From UBA7672 sp040398465 (GTDB lineage: Bacteria > Pseudomonadota > Alphaproteobacteria > Caulobacterales > Hyphomonadaceae): DNA of 64,000 nt. Positions 25,942-33,971 of this stretch are shown one piece after another (the first letter of the stretch is position 1; each line of letters opens with the position of its first letter). A model generated the notes under the pieces. The model did no database searches. It had not been told where the DNA came from and was given only the letters and a program-made list of their open reading frames with translations. The position numbers and the translations under genes are program-made. The stretch covers positions 1-64,000 of the forward strand of contig JBBAUA010000006.1 of assembly GCA_040398465.1 (NCBI GenBank). Direction: 5' to 3'.

Positions 25942-26373
25942 TCAATCGAAGAACGGATCGTCGGTTGAGGCGCGCCTTGATCCGGTTCCCGCCTGTGCAG
26001 CGGCTGTTGACACAACATCCCGGTCGTGTGCGCGCATGACGGAGCGTATCGCCACGCGCAACACGATCGCCGCCGCCAGGGGCGCCAGCACCATCCACCA
26101 CTCAGGCTTCAGCGGGTCGTCCATTGTGAAACCAAACCCGATCAGCGCCAGCGCCGACATCAGGTAGAACCCCTTCAGCAGCACCCGCAGGGGCTTCCCG
26201 CGCCACGGAAACCATCCGAGCACGATGCCGACGGACAGCAGGCCGAGAAACGCCACCGCGACCCAGCCCGTCCAGTGAATGTCCAGCGCGCCCATCGTGC
26301 CCACGATTGCGATGCACGCGGCGACGCAGCCCAGCCCGAGCAGGTGCAGCACAATGTGATAGACGACCTTCAA
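25942..26373 (-). CDS. Multi-pass membrane protein, unknown
   Basis: About 143 residues from a TTG at 26373 with AAGGTGGGG upstream. The longer open frame to 26493 overlaps the preceding gene. There are four hydrophobic helices (VLHLLGLGCVAACIAIVG, GWVAVAFLGLLSVGIVLG, GFYLMSALALIGFGF and WWMVLAPLAAAIVLRVAI) and a polar tail ending DDPFFD. It follows the DUF2809 gene by 10 bp and belongs to the glyQ transcript. No family recognised; start codon uncertain. Confidence 0.6.
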   Translation of the reverse strand: MKVVYHIVLHLLGLGCVAACIAIVGTMGALDIHWTGWVAVAFLGLLSVGIVLGWFPWRGKPLRVLLKGFYLMSALALIGFGFTMDDPLKPEWWMVLAPLAAAIVLRVAIRSVMRAHDRDVVSTAAAQAGTGSRRASTDDPFFD

Positions 26374-26383
26374 CGCCCCACCT

Positions 26384-26770
26384 TCAAAGCCCCAGTCCCC
26401 TCCCGGCGCGCCGCAATCCGGGCTCGACAGCCAGGACGACAATCCCGCCCGCAAGATAAGCCGCCAGGTCCAGCATGTCGAACGCCCCGCCAAGGACTAT
26501 GCGCGCGAACTGGTTGTCAGCAAGACCAAGCGCGCCAAGCAGATTGAGCGCCTGTGCGACCTCGATGACAAGCGCGATTCCCAGCGCAATACACAGTGCC
26601 GGTGTAAACCCCATCGGCGTCGCCGCCCGCAGCGCGGCGTAGACCAGCATCACTGTGAGAACATCGCCGAGATAGGGCCGAACGAAGTGATCGTTGACGA
26701 ACAGCGCAATCAGCACCTCGACCACAAGAAGGATCAGCGCCGCAATGCCGTAGGCCGCTCGCCGCTGCAT
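26384..26770 (-). CDS. DUF2809-type membrane protein
   Basis: 128 residues from the ATG 7 bp after the glyQ stop. It starts MQRRAAYGIAALILLVVEVLIALFVNDHFVRPYLGDVLTVMLVYAALR, which matches DUF2809 integral membrane proteins (VanZ-like in appearance). Four helices are expected. It is part of the leftward glyQ-DUF2809-membrane protein unit. Function unknown. Confidence 0.7.
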   Translation of the reverse strand: MQRRAAYGIAALILLVVEVLIALFVNDHFVRPYLGDVLTVMLVYAALRAATPMGFTPALCIALGIALVIEVAQALNLLGALGLADNQFARIVLGGAFDMLDLAAYLAGGIVVLAVEPGLRRAGRGLGL

Positions 26771-26777
26771 CGCGTGG

Positions 26778-27680
26778 TCACCCGGCAGACTGCGACTTCT
26801 CCCAAGCCTCCGCAGATCCCTTCGCGAGATCACGCACGCGCCCGATGAAGCTCTGCCGCTCCGTCGGGGAGATCACGCCTCGCGCGTCAAGCAGGTTGAA
26901 GATGTGGCTCGCCTTCAGCGCCTGCTCATAGGCCGGCAGCGGCAGCGGCTTCTCCAAGCCGAGCAGCTTCTTGCAGACCTTCTCGCAATCGCTGAACCAG
27001 CGCTGCAGCACCTCGGTATCTGCATGCTCGAAGTTATAGGCCGACTGCTGCTTCTCGTTCTCGAGAAACACGTCGCCATAGGTCAGCGGGTACTCGCTCT
27101 GCGGATCGTTGAACGGCAGGTCGTAGACGCGATCCAGCCCGAACACATACATCGCCAGCCGCTCGAGCCCGTAGGTCAGCTCGCCCGACACCGGCCGCAC
27201 ATCAAGACCGCCCACCTGCTGGAAGTACGTGAACTGCGAGACTTCCATCCCATCGCACCACACCTCCCAGCCCAGCCCCCACGCGCCAACGGTCGGGTTC
27301 TCCCAGTCGTCCTCGACGAAACGGATGTCGTGCACGCTAGGATCGATGCCGATCTCGTAGAGGCTCTGCAGGTAGAGATCCTGGATGTCAGGCGGGTTCG
27401 GCTTCAGGATGACCTGGTACTGGTAATAGTGCTGCAGCCGGTTCGGGTTCTCGCCATACCGTCCGTCCTTGGGCCGCCGCGAGGGTTGCGGATAGGCCGC
27501 GTACCAGGGCCTCGGTCCAAGCGCTCGCAGCGTTGTCCCGGGGTGGAGCGTTCCGGCGCCCACTTCCATGTCATACGGCTGCAGGATCGCGCATCCTTTC
27601 GATGACCAGTAGGCCGACAGTTTCAGGATGATCTCCTGGAAGCTTCTGGGCTTCTGGATCGTGCGTGCTGATGTTGTCAT
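26778..27680 (-). CDS. glyQ: Glycyl-tRNA synthetase alpha subunit
   Basis: 300 residues from the ATG at 27680, the normal family length; the frame is open 35 codons further up without family similarity. Class II catalytic-core motifs are very clear: SFQEIILKLSAYWSSKGCAILQPYDMEVGAGT, HPGTTLRALGPRPWYAAYPQPSRRPKDGRYGENPNRLQHYYQYQVILKP, FVEDDWENPTVGAWGLGWEVWCDGMEVSQFTYFQQVGG and GELTYGLERLAMY. With GlyS it forms the alpha2beta2 enzyme. Usually glyQ and glyS are adjacent; here about 4.6 kb separates them. Confidence 0.95.
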   Translation of the reverse strand: MTTSARTIQKPRSFQEIILKLSAYWSSKGCAILQPYDMEVGAGTLHPGTTLRALGPRPWYAAYPQPSRRPKDGRYGENPNRLQHYYQYQVILKPNPPDIQDLYLQSLYEIGIDPSVHDIRFVEDDWENPTVGAWGLGWEVWCDGMEVSQFTYFQQVGGLDVRPVSGELTYGLERLAMYVFGLDRVYDLPFNDPQSEYPLTYGDVFLENEKQQSAYNFEHADTEVLQRWFSDCEKVCKKLLGLEKPLPLPAYEQALKASHIFNLLDARGVISPTERQSFIGRVRDLAKGSAEAWEKSQSAG

Positions 27681-27865
27681 GGCAGTCTCATTTGGCAGCC
27701 TTTCCCTAGTGCGACTGGCTGCGGCTGTCACCTGGACGTTGGATCGGTCCAGGAGAGGCGCATGTTCGATAACAGTATCTGTCAAGAACGTGAGGTCGTC
27801 GCTTAACCCACGTTAAACTGTTCTCCCACAACAAGACCCTGCACTTCGGTCCGGGGGAGAACTCA

Positions 27866-29410
27866 GTGTTTGCGCTTCAAGACAGGAAATCGTCCTCATC
27901 GGGTCTGCACCGCGGCCAAGCCGGCCCGGATGGCAAGTTCGACGCCGGTGTCCTTGCCGCCCTTCATCGCGTCATGGCCGTGATCGAGTTTACCCCGTCG
28001 GGCGAAATCCTGTCTGCCAACGCCAATTTTCTCTCCGCGATGGGCTATTCGCTGGACGAGATTCGCGGCCGCCATCACCGAATGTTTGCTCCGGCCGGGC
28101 TGGCAAACAGCGAAGACTACCGGCGCTTCTGGGAGTCGCTCGGCCGCGGCGAGTTTCTCTCCGGCGAATACAAGCGCGTCGCAAAGGGTGGAGCGGAAGT
28201 CTGGATTCAGGCCAGCTATAACCCGATCGCCGACAAGGCGGGCCGCGTGATCCGTATCGTGAAATTCGCAACGGTGATCACCGATGCAAAGAACAAGGCA
28301 CTCGATTCCAGCGGCCAGATCAACGCGATCAACCGCAGCCAGGCCGTGATCACATTCAGCCCGGATGGCGTCATCCTCAACGCCAACGACAATTTCTGCA
28401 TGGCGCTGGGCTATTCACTCGGCGAGATCAAGGGACAACACCATCGCATGTTCGTGGCGCCCGCCGAAGCTGGCAGCCCTGCCTACGCCCAGTTCTGGGA
28501 CAATCTTCGGCGCGGTGAATACCTGGCAGCCGAGTACAAGCGGATCGCCAAGGGAGGTCGTGTCATCTACATTCAGGCGACCTACAACCCGATCATTGAT
28601 GCTGATGGCAAAGTCGCCAAGGTCGTGAAATTTGCAACCGATATAACAAAGACTGTTGAAGCCCGGCAGCGCAACGAAAAGCTGGCGGTCGATATCGAGA
28701 AGGACATCGCAGCAATCGTCACGGGCATCAGCGCAGTTTCCCAACAGACCTCCGGTGTCTCGGTGGCGTCCGGGGAAACCTCCAGCACAATTCAGAGTGC
28801 TGCCGCCGCGACGGAGGAGCTTAGCGCTTCGATCAACGAGATTTCAGCCAGCGTGGCGGCGTCCAAGGGTTCTGCCGACCGCGCTCTGGAACTCACCCAC
28901 ACAGCGGACAAGCAGACCGCCGCGCTCACGCGCACGGCCGATCAAATGTCGGGTATTGTCGAACTGATCGACGCCATCGCATCGCAGATAAACCTGCTTG
29001 CGCTGAATGCGACGATTGAATCGGCTCGAGCCGGTGAAGCCGGGCGCGGGTTCGCTGTTGTTGCGGCCGAGGTCAAGCAGTTGGCTGCTCAGGTTACATC
29101 CGCGACCAAGACGATTTCGGGCGAAATTCGCGACGTCCAGAACGTCTCCGCAGAGGTCGTCACCTCGCTGCGCGCCATCCAGTCCTCGGTCAGGGAGATC
29201 ACGGGCAACTTCTCCTCTGTAGCCGCTGCTGTAGAAGAACAGTCTGCCGCGACGGCTGAAATCTCTTCGACGATGCAGACGGCGTCGCTGTCGATCGGGT
29301 CTATCAACGATCTGGTTGGCAATATGGCGGCGTCAGCGGGCCAGGCGCGCGCTTCCGCCACCCGCGCCGCTGAACAGGTCCGCACAAACATCCAGACAAT
29401 GGTGGGCTAG
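27866..29410 (+). CDS. Soluble methyl-accepting chemotaxis protein with two PAS domains
   Basis: 514 residues from a GTG with GGGGGAGAA upstream. Two tandem PAS domains (about 33-150 and 155-272) are near-duplicates of each other. Each contains a [NG]x[NH]F-x-MALGYSL-type block and ends in a beta-strand VKFAT.IT. The C-terminal cytoplasmic signalling coiled coil holds the highly conserved tip around QINLLALNATIESARAGEAGRGFAVVAAEVKQLA. There are no transmembrane segments, so it is a cytoplasmic energy or redox sensor like the BdlA/Aer type. No CheW-binding or methylation genes are near. The sequence TTAACCCACGTTAAA just upstream resembles a degenerate CtrA box. Confidence 0.9.
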   Translation: MFALQDRKSSSSGLHRGQAGPDGKFDAGVLAALHRVMAVIEFTPSGEILSANANFLSAMGYSLDEIRGRHHRMFAPAGLANSEDYRRFWESLGRGEFLSGEYKRVAKGGAEVWIQASYNPIADKAGRVIRIVKFATVITDAKNKALDSSGQINAINRSQAVITFSPDGVILNANDNFCMALGYSLGEIKGQHHRMFVAPAEAGSPAYAQFWDNLRRGEYLAAEYKRIAKGGRVIYIQATYNPIIDADGKVAKVVKFATDITKTVEARQRNEKLAVDIEKDIAAIVTGISAVSQQTSGVSVASGETSSTIQSAAAATEELSASINEISASVAASKGSADRALELTHTADKQTAALTRTADQMSGIVELIDAIASQINLLALNATIESARAGEAGRGFAVVAAEVKQLAAQVTSATKTISGEIRDVQNVSAEVVTSLRAIQSSVREITGNFSSVAAAVEEQSAATAEISSTMQTASLSIGSINDLVGNMAASAGQARASATRAAEQVRTNIQTMVG

Positions 29411-29496
29411 CGACGACTGTCGTTCGGCCGAACAGCGAGCACGGCAAGGATGCCGAACGCGACCACGAGGGATATGCCTTGAATGACGACTTCCAT
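29407..29496 (-). CDS. Possible 29-residue membrane mini-protein
   Basis: MEVVIQGISLVVAFGILAVLAVRPNDSRR. One hydrophobic helix is followed by a basic end. GAGGG lies 8 bases before the ATG, and the stop overlaps the convergent MCP stop. The composition suits a small membrane peptide, but chance cannot be excluded at this length. Confidence 0.35.
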   Translation of the reverse strand: MEVVIQGISLVVAFGILAVLAVRPNDSRR

Positions 29497-29532
29497 GACG
29501 GGGACCCTCGACGCAACGCGTTGACACGCACT

Positions 29533-29562
29533 TAAGGGTGCGAGCCCGCGTGCGCACCCTTA
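29533..29562. repeat. Perfect 10-bp inverted repeat
   Basis: TAAGGGTGCG (29533-29542) and CGCACCCTTA (29553-29562) pair around a 10-base loop. There is no T-run on either side. It lies between the MCP gene and the next leftward gene, and could be a processed 3' end signal or a DNA palindrome bound by a regulator. Confidence 0.45.
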
Positions 29563-29635
29563 GCGGCCATTTTGCCGCAGCGTCATCAGGGACTCATCCC
29601 CCGTCCAGATCGCCAGCCGGCAGGAGCCCGGGCAG

Positions 29636-29833
29636 TCAGGACTTGTGGCTGTCGTCGGCCGTCGACTTCGATTTCCGATGGTCGTCCAGCTTGTGCACGA
29701 CCACCCCGTGCGGGGGCGTGTCGGGGCCTGTCTCCGGCGGTGGATCGGCCTGTTTCTGGCGCGCGCGCAGCGCCGGCGTGATCAGCACGGCGATCAGCAG
29801 CACCAGAATCAGCAACAGGATCACGCCGCCCAA
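29636..29833 (-). CDS. Small membrane protein with long polar C-terminal tail
   Basis: 65 residues from a TTG at 29833 (GAAGGG upstream); a GTG three codons later is an alternative. The N-terminal helix GGVILLLILVLLIAVLITPALRARQK is followed by a Pro/Asp-rich cytoplasmic or periplasmic tail ending STADDSHKS. It is 13 bp after the TrmN6-like gene and likely co-transcribed with it. No known family. Confidence 0.5.
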   Translation of the reverse strand: MGGVILLLILVLLIAVLITPALRARQKQADPPPETGPDTPPHGVVVHKLDDHRKSKSTADDSHKS

Positions 29834-29846
29834 GACCGAATTCCCT

Positions 29847-30587
29847 TCACTTCCACTCCAGCGCGCCGCCGCGCAGTGCTTCCGCCGCGCGTGACGTACC
29901 GGGACCGCCGGCCACGTCATGCAGCGTCAGACCATCATATAGGGTCACCGGCCCCCGGCGCAGCCCCTTGCGCGCACGAACCAGCACCCTGCCCGCGACA
30001 GCCCCCGGCGCCGGCCTCACCGGCAGGATCTCGATCTCGCCGGTCCGCGGCCCCAGCAATTCCAGCAGGTCGCCCAGCGCCGCCGCCCGGTGAATCATCG
30101 TGATCCGCCCGCCCGGCCGGGTGACATGGTGCAGGAAGAGGATCCAGGCCTTGAGCGGGGTCTCCGCAAGATACGCGGCCTGCCGCCCCGGCGATGGCGC
30201 GCGCACGGCCCCCGGGTCGAAGAAAGGCGGGTTGCTGAAGCTCTGGTCGAAGCGGTTTTCAAGCTCGGCCGGTCGTTCACCGACATCGTGCTGGACCAGC
30301 GTCACGCGCTGTTGCTGACCGTTGGCGGCAACCCCAAGCTGCGCCAAGGCCAGCGCGCCAGGCTCCCGCTCGAAGCCAGTCAGCGAACACCCCGCCAACC
30401 TGTGGGCCGCACAGAGCAAGGCCGCGCCCGCCCCACACCCAGCTTCCGCGATCGCCCCCCCCTCGCGCGCTGCCAGCGAGGCCGCCAGCAGCACAGCATC
30501 CATGCCGGCGCGGTACCCCTCCGCCGGCTGCACGACGGTCACGGCGCCGTCGAGAAACCGGTCATGCGTTATGTCCGGACTTGTCAC
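29847..30587 (-). CDS. TrmN6-like tRNA(Val) adenine-N6 methyltransferase
   Basis: 246 residues. The SAM-binding motif is IAEAGCGAGAALLCAAHRL, motif II is LTGFEREPGALALAQ, and the catalytic NPPF box is SNPPFFDPG. This combination and size match the YfiC/TrmN6 class of RNA N6-adenine methyltransferases. The FLDGAVTVVQPAEGYRAGMDAVLLAA start is also characteristic. The start codon overlaps the stop of the DUF2007 gene by four bases. Substrate by family only. Confidence 0.82.
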   Translation of the reverse strand: MTSPDITHDRFLDGAVTVVQPAEGYRAGMDAVLLAASLAAREGGAIAEAGCGAGAALLCAAHRLAGCSLTGFEREPGALALAQLGVAANGQQQRVTLVQHDVGERPAELENRFDQSFSNPPFFDPGAVRAPSPGRQAAYLAETPLKAWILFLHHVTRPGGRITMIHRAAALGDLLELLGPRTGEIEILPVRPAPGAVAGRVLVRARKGLRRGPVTLYDGLTLHDVAGGPGTSRAAEALRGGALEWK

Positions 30588-30832
30588 GTGGGTTCATCAT
30601 CCGGATCGAAATCCGGCACGTCGTCGTGCGGCCGGTCGAGTTCCTTCAGCGCCAGTTTGGCGCGCCGCTCATATTCATCCGGAACGAGAACCCGGCGCTC
30701 GAAGGCCGAGATCCCCCCCTCGACAGAGGAGATAAACCTGTCCGCCACAAAGGGATGACACCCCGCGCGTGTCAGCAGGACAACGGCGTAGTCGAGCCGT
30801 ACGGGGTTGTTGGTGCGCAGGACTTCGATCAT
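30584..30832 (-). CDS. DUF2007 protein
   Basis: 82 residues from the ATG at 30832. It shows the DUF2007 pattern: MIEVLRTNNPVRLDYAVVLLTRAGCHPFVADRFISSVEGG, then RRVLVPDEYERRAKLALKEL and an acidic tail. DUF2007 proteins are small putative signal-transducing proteins. Upstream in-frame ATGs at 30958 and 31021 would reach into the divergent polyprenyl synthase region and are less likely. It is coupled to the TrmN6-like gene. Confidence 0.7.
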   Translation of the reverse strand: MIEVLRTNNPVRLDYAVVLLTRAGCHPFVADRFISSVEGGISAFERRVLVPDEYERRAKLALKELDRPHDDVPDFDPDDEPT

Positions 30833-30957
30833 TCTCGCGACAACTTGCCACGCCAATGGCGGGACGGGAACCTGTTCGTTGACCGGCTTCTCAGGCGAGA
30901 AATATCCTATATCAGCAACGGACGTTTTAGTCGTGTTGCAAGCGCAAGGGATACCCA

Positions 30958-31992
30958 TTGGCCCTGCACGCCGAGGTCCAGAAGCAAGACCCATCGCCAG
31001 GCCTGTCGCCGTCCACGCCAATGGATCGGCTGATGGTTCTGCTGGCGCCAGAGCTTGCTGATGTCGAACGCCTGCTGGCCGAGCGGGCGGCGAGCCCTGT
31101 CGCCACCATACCCGACCTTTCGAGCTATCTGATCGCCGCCGGCGGCAAGCGCCTGCGCCCGGTCCTTACCCTCGCCTCCGCCCGCGCCGTGGGCGGCATT
31201 GGCGGTGACGCGGTTTGCAAGCTCGCAACCGCCGTCGAATTCATCCACACCGCCACGCTGCTGCACGACGATGTGGTCGACGATTCCGAACTGCGCCGCG
31301 GCAAGGCCGCCGCCAAGAATGTCTGGGGCGCGTCCGCCTCCATCCTCGTCGGCGACTTTCTCTTCGCCCGCTCCTTCACGCTGATGACCGAGACGCGCGA
31401 CCTGCGTATCCTCGACATTCTCAGCCGCGCCTCCTGCGTCATCGCCGAGGGCGAAGTCCGCCAGCTCGCCGCCATCGGCAAGCCGGATCTCGCCCTGCCG
31501 GAATACATGGCCATCGTCGAAGCCAAGACCGCCGCCCTGTTCGAAGCGGCCGCCCGCGCCGGCGCGTACACGGCCACCGATGACGACGACGCTGCCGACG
31601 CAATGGGTGAGTACGGCCGCCGCTTGGGCCGCGCCTTCCAGATCGTCGACGACCTGCTCGACTATGGCGGCCTAACCTCCGTCATCGGCAAGGCGGTTGG
31701 TGATGATTTCCGGGAAGGCAAGATCACCATGCCCGTCATCTATGCGCGGGAAGCCGGCAGCGCCGCTGACCTCGAATTCTGGGACCGCGTGATGGGCGAA
31801 CGCGACCAGCGCGAAAGCGACCTCGCGCACGCTATCCACCTGATCCGCGCCACAGGCGCCGCGGAGCGCACGCTCGAAACCGCGCGCATGGAAGCGGCCG
31901 CCGCACGCGCCGCCCTCGCCTGCGCCGCACGCGGCCCCTGCCACGACGAACTCGCCGGGCTCGCGGATCAGTCCGTGAACCGCGCGTTCTGA
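30958..31992 (+). CDS. ispB: Polyprenyl (octaprenyl-type) diphosphate synthase
   Basis: 344 residues from a TTG with AAGGG 6 bases upstream; an ATG at 31021 is possible. The first Asp-rich motif is LLHDDVVDDSELRRGK (from about residue 102), the second is QIVDDLLDYGG. GGKRLRPVLTLASA near the N terminus binds isopentenyl diphosphate. This is the trans-prenyltransferase that makes the ubiquinone side chain (C40-C50). Whether C40 or C50 cannot be told from sequence. It is divergent from the DUF2007 gene, and its stop is three bases from that of the convergent transferase gene. Confidence 0.9.
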   Translation: MALHAEVQKQDPSPGLSPSTPMDRLMVLLAPELADVERLLAERAASPVATIPDLSSYLIAAGGKRLRPVLTLASARAVGGIGGDAVCKLATAVEFIHTATLLHDDVVDDSELRRGKAAAKNVWGASASILVGDFLFARSFTLMTETRDLRILDILSRASCVIAEGEVRQLAAIGKPDLALPEYMAIVEAKTAALFEAAARAGAYTATDDDDAADAMGEYGRRLGRAFQIVDDLLDYGGLTSVIGKAVGDDFREGKITMPVIYAREAGSAADLEFWDRVMGERDQRESDLAHAIHLIRATGAAERTLETARMEAAAARAALACAARGPCHDELAGLADQSVNRAF

Positions 31993-31995
31993 TCG

Positions 31996-33042
31996 CTACA
32001 GCACGTCCGCGCCAACCAGCCCGTTCGCCACGCCCGCGCGCCGGATGCGCCAGTGCACCCAGATGCTGATGGCCAGCAGCGCGATGAACGCGATCACAGG
32101 CGCATAGCCGCCGAGCATCGTCGCACCGACGGCCACCACCGCCGCATTCAGCGCCCACACCGCATGCACGCCCGCGATCTGCGAATGCTTCAGGCCCGTC
32201 TTCAACGCGATCTGGTAGCTGTGATCGAGGTGCGCGACCCACAGCTTCTTGCCGTGCTTCGATCGCCACGCGAGCGTCAGCAGAACGTCCGACAGGAAGG
32301 GCAGCAGCAGAATCGCCGGCACGAACAGCAGATCCGGCCGCAGCCGCACCAGCTCCAGCCCCAGCCCGCCCAGAAGCGCCCCAGTGAACAGGGCGCCAGC
32401 GTCGCCGACATACAGCAGCCCCTGCACGTTCCAGACGAGAAACCCCGCCAGCCCGCCCGCCAGCGCCGCCGCGGCGAGCGAGATATGCCACGCGCCCGTC
32501 GCCGCCCCGCACGCCGCCAGCCCCACCGCCGCCACACACGCCATTCCCATCGACAGGCCGTTGGCGCCGTCCATGAAGTTCACCGCATTGACCACGACGA
32601 TCAGCCACAACGCCGATCCGGCAATCGCAAGCATCAGCGGCAGTTCAAGCGACGCCCCCGGCCAGAACCCCATCACATCTGCGCGCAGGCCAAGCGCCGC
32701 CATGCCGACGGCGACAGCGGCGATCAGCGCCAGCTTCACGATCGCACGCAGCTTCAGGATGTCGTCGGCAAGACCCACCGCCAGCACCGCAATTGATCCG
32801 ATGCCGGCGACGATCAGTGCAGGATCGTACCCGAAACGCGAAACCTCCGCATACGTCGCGAACGCCAGCGCGGCCGACAACGCGACCGCCAGACCGCCCG
32901 CCGTCGGCACCGGGGCCTTCTGTAGCTTGCGCGCTTCCGTCGGCGCATCGACGATCCGCAGCGTGATCACCACACGGCAAAGCAAGGCCGAAGGCGCTGC
33001 CGCCAGGGCGAACACCACCAGGATGTGCCACAGCTCAATCAT
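31996..33042 (-). CDS. WecA/MraY-family undecaprenyl-phosphate sugar-1-phosphate transferase
   Basis: 348 residues with about 10-11 helices. Signatures: VVITLRIVDAPTEARKLQKAPVPTAGGLAV (the PxxRK..H/K..P.P..GG block), VGLADDILKLR (DD motif), NAVNFMDGANGLSMG (catalytic Asp), YVGDAGALFTGALLG and AHLDHSYQIA (the cytosolic HxxH-type loop, here HLDHSYQ). It transfers a sugar-1-phosphate to undecaprenyl phosphate at the inner membrane, starting lipopolysaccharide, capsule or holdfast-like polymer synthesis. The sugar cannot be assigned. It lies 8 bp after ispE, in the same leftward unit. Confidence 0.85.
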   Translation of the reverse strand: MIELWHILVVFALAAAPSALLCRVVITLRIVDAPTEARKLQKAPVPTAGGLAVALSAALAFATYAEVSRFGYDPALIVAGIGSIAVLAVGLADDILKLRAIVKLALIAAVAVGMAALGLRADVMGFWPGASLELPLMLAIAGSALWLIVVVNAVNFMDGANGLSMGMACVAAVGLAACGAATGAWHISLAAAALAGGLAGFLVWNVQGLLYVGDAGALFTGALLGGLGLELVRLRPDLLFVPAILLLPFLSDVLLTLAWRSKHGKKLWVAHLDHSYQIALKTGLKHSQIAGVHAVWALNAAVVAVGATMLGGYAPVIAFIALLAISIWVHWRIRRAGVANGLVGADVL

Positions 33043-33050
33043 GAGAGGGC

Positions 33051-33971
33051 TCAGTCATCGACAGGAACCGGCGGCGCGCCCCGGAACGTCGTCGCCTTCA
33101 CCCAGTATTTCTTCTTCGCCTCGCCGATCGCCGCGGCAGCCGCCGCAGCTTCCGCGTCGCTCCCGAACAGCGCAAAGCACGTCGGCCCGCTGCCCGACAT
33201 GCGCGCCAGCAGGCAACCAGGCTGCGCCTGCATCAGCGCCAGCGCGCGCCCGATCTCGGGGCACAGCGCCAGCGCCGCCGGCTGCAGGTCATTGCGAAAC
33301 TCGGCCAGCCCAATCGCAAAACGCTCCGCGTCCTCGCCCCATGGCGGCTCCATCTCGCGAAACGTGCGGTTGGCGCCCATCCGGTCGAACCGGTCGAACA
33401 CCTTGCGGGTCTCCAGCATGATCCCGGGATTGACCAGGATCGCCGGCAGGTCCGGCGCTGCGACATCGATCAGCCGGTCCCCCGTCCCGCGCATCACCAG
33501 CGGCCGCTGCCGCACGCACGCCGGCACATCCGACCCCAGCTGAATCGCGATGCGCTCCAGCGCCGCCTCGCCAAACTCCACGCCCCACATCTCATTCAGC
33601 ACGAGCAGGGTCGCCGCCGCATCCGACGACCCTCCTCCCACGCCGCCCGCTATCGGCAGCACCTTGTGCAACGTCAGCCCTGCGCCCAGCCCCGTACGAT
33701 CGCACGCATCGCGCAACGCCATTGCAGCCGCGAGCACAAGATTGTTCGGCGCATGCTTCAGCTGCTTGGCCCCCGGCCCCTCGACGCTCAGCGACACATG
33801 CGGCGCCGGCCGCGCAAGAATGCGATCCGCCGCTCGCGTATCGGCAAACATCACAAGACTATCCACCGGATGCAGCCCGCCTGGGCCCGGCGCCCCGACA
33901 TGCAGGTAAAGGTTCACCTTCGCCGGCGCCCACGCCGTGGAGAAGTTCGCGCGATCTGGACTCAGGCTCAT
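33051..33971 (-). CDS. ispE: 4-diphosphocytidyl-2-C-methyl-D-erythritol kinase
   Basis: 306 residues from the ATG that overlaps the TPR gene's stop (ATGA). It belongs to the GHMP kinase family. Motif 1 is APAKVNLYLHVG, the ATP-binding glycine-rich loop is LPIAGGVGGGSSDAAATL and the C-terminal motif is ARMSGSGPTCFALFG. It performs the ATP-dependent phosphorylation step of the MEP isoprenoid pathway, upstream of ispB's substrate supply. It is slightly longer than the E. coli enzyme. Confidence 0.92.
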   Translation of the reverse strand: MSLSPDRANFSTAWAPAKVNLYLHVGAPGPGGLHPVDSLVMFADTRAADRILARPAPHVSLSVEGPGAKQLKHAPNNLVLAAAMALRDACDRTGLGAGLTLHKVLPIAGGVGGGSSDAAATLLVLNEMWGVEFGEAALERIAIQLGSDVPACVRQRPLVMRGTGDRLIDVAAPDLPAILVNPGIMLETRKVFDRFDRMGANRTFREMEPPWGEDAERFAIGLAEFRNDLQPAALALCPEIGRALALMQAQPGCLLARMSGSGPTCFALFGSDAEAAAAAAAIGEAKKKYWVKATTFRGAPPVPVDD

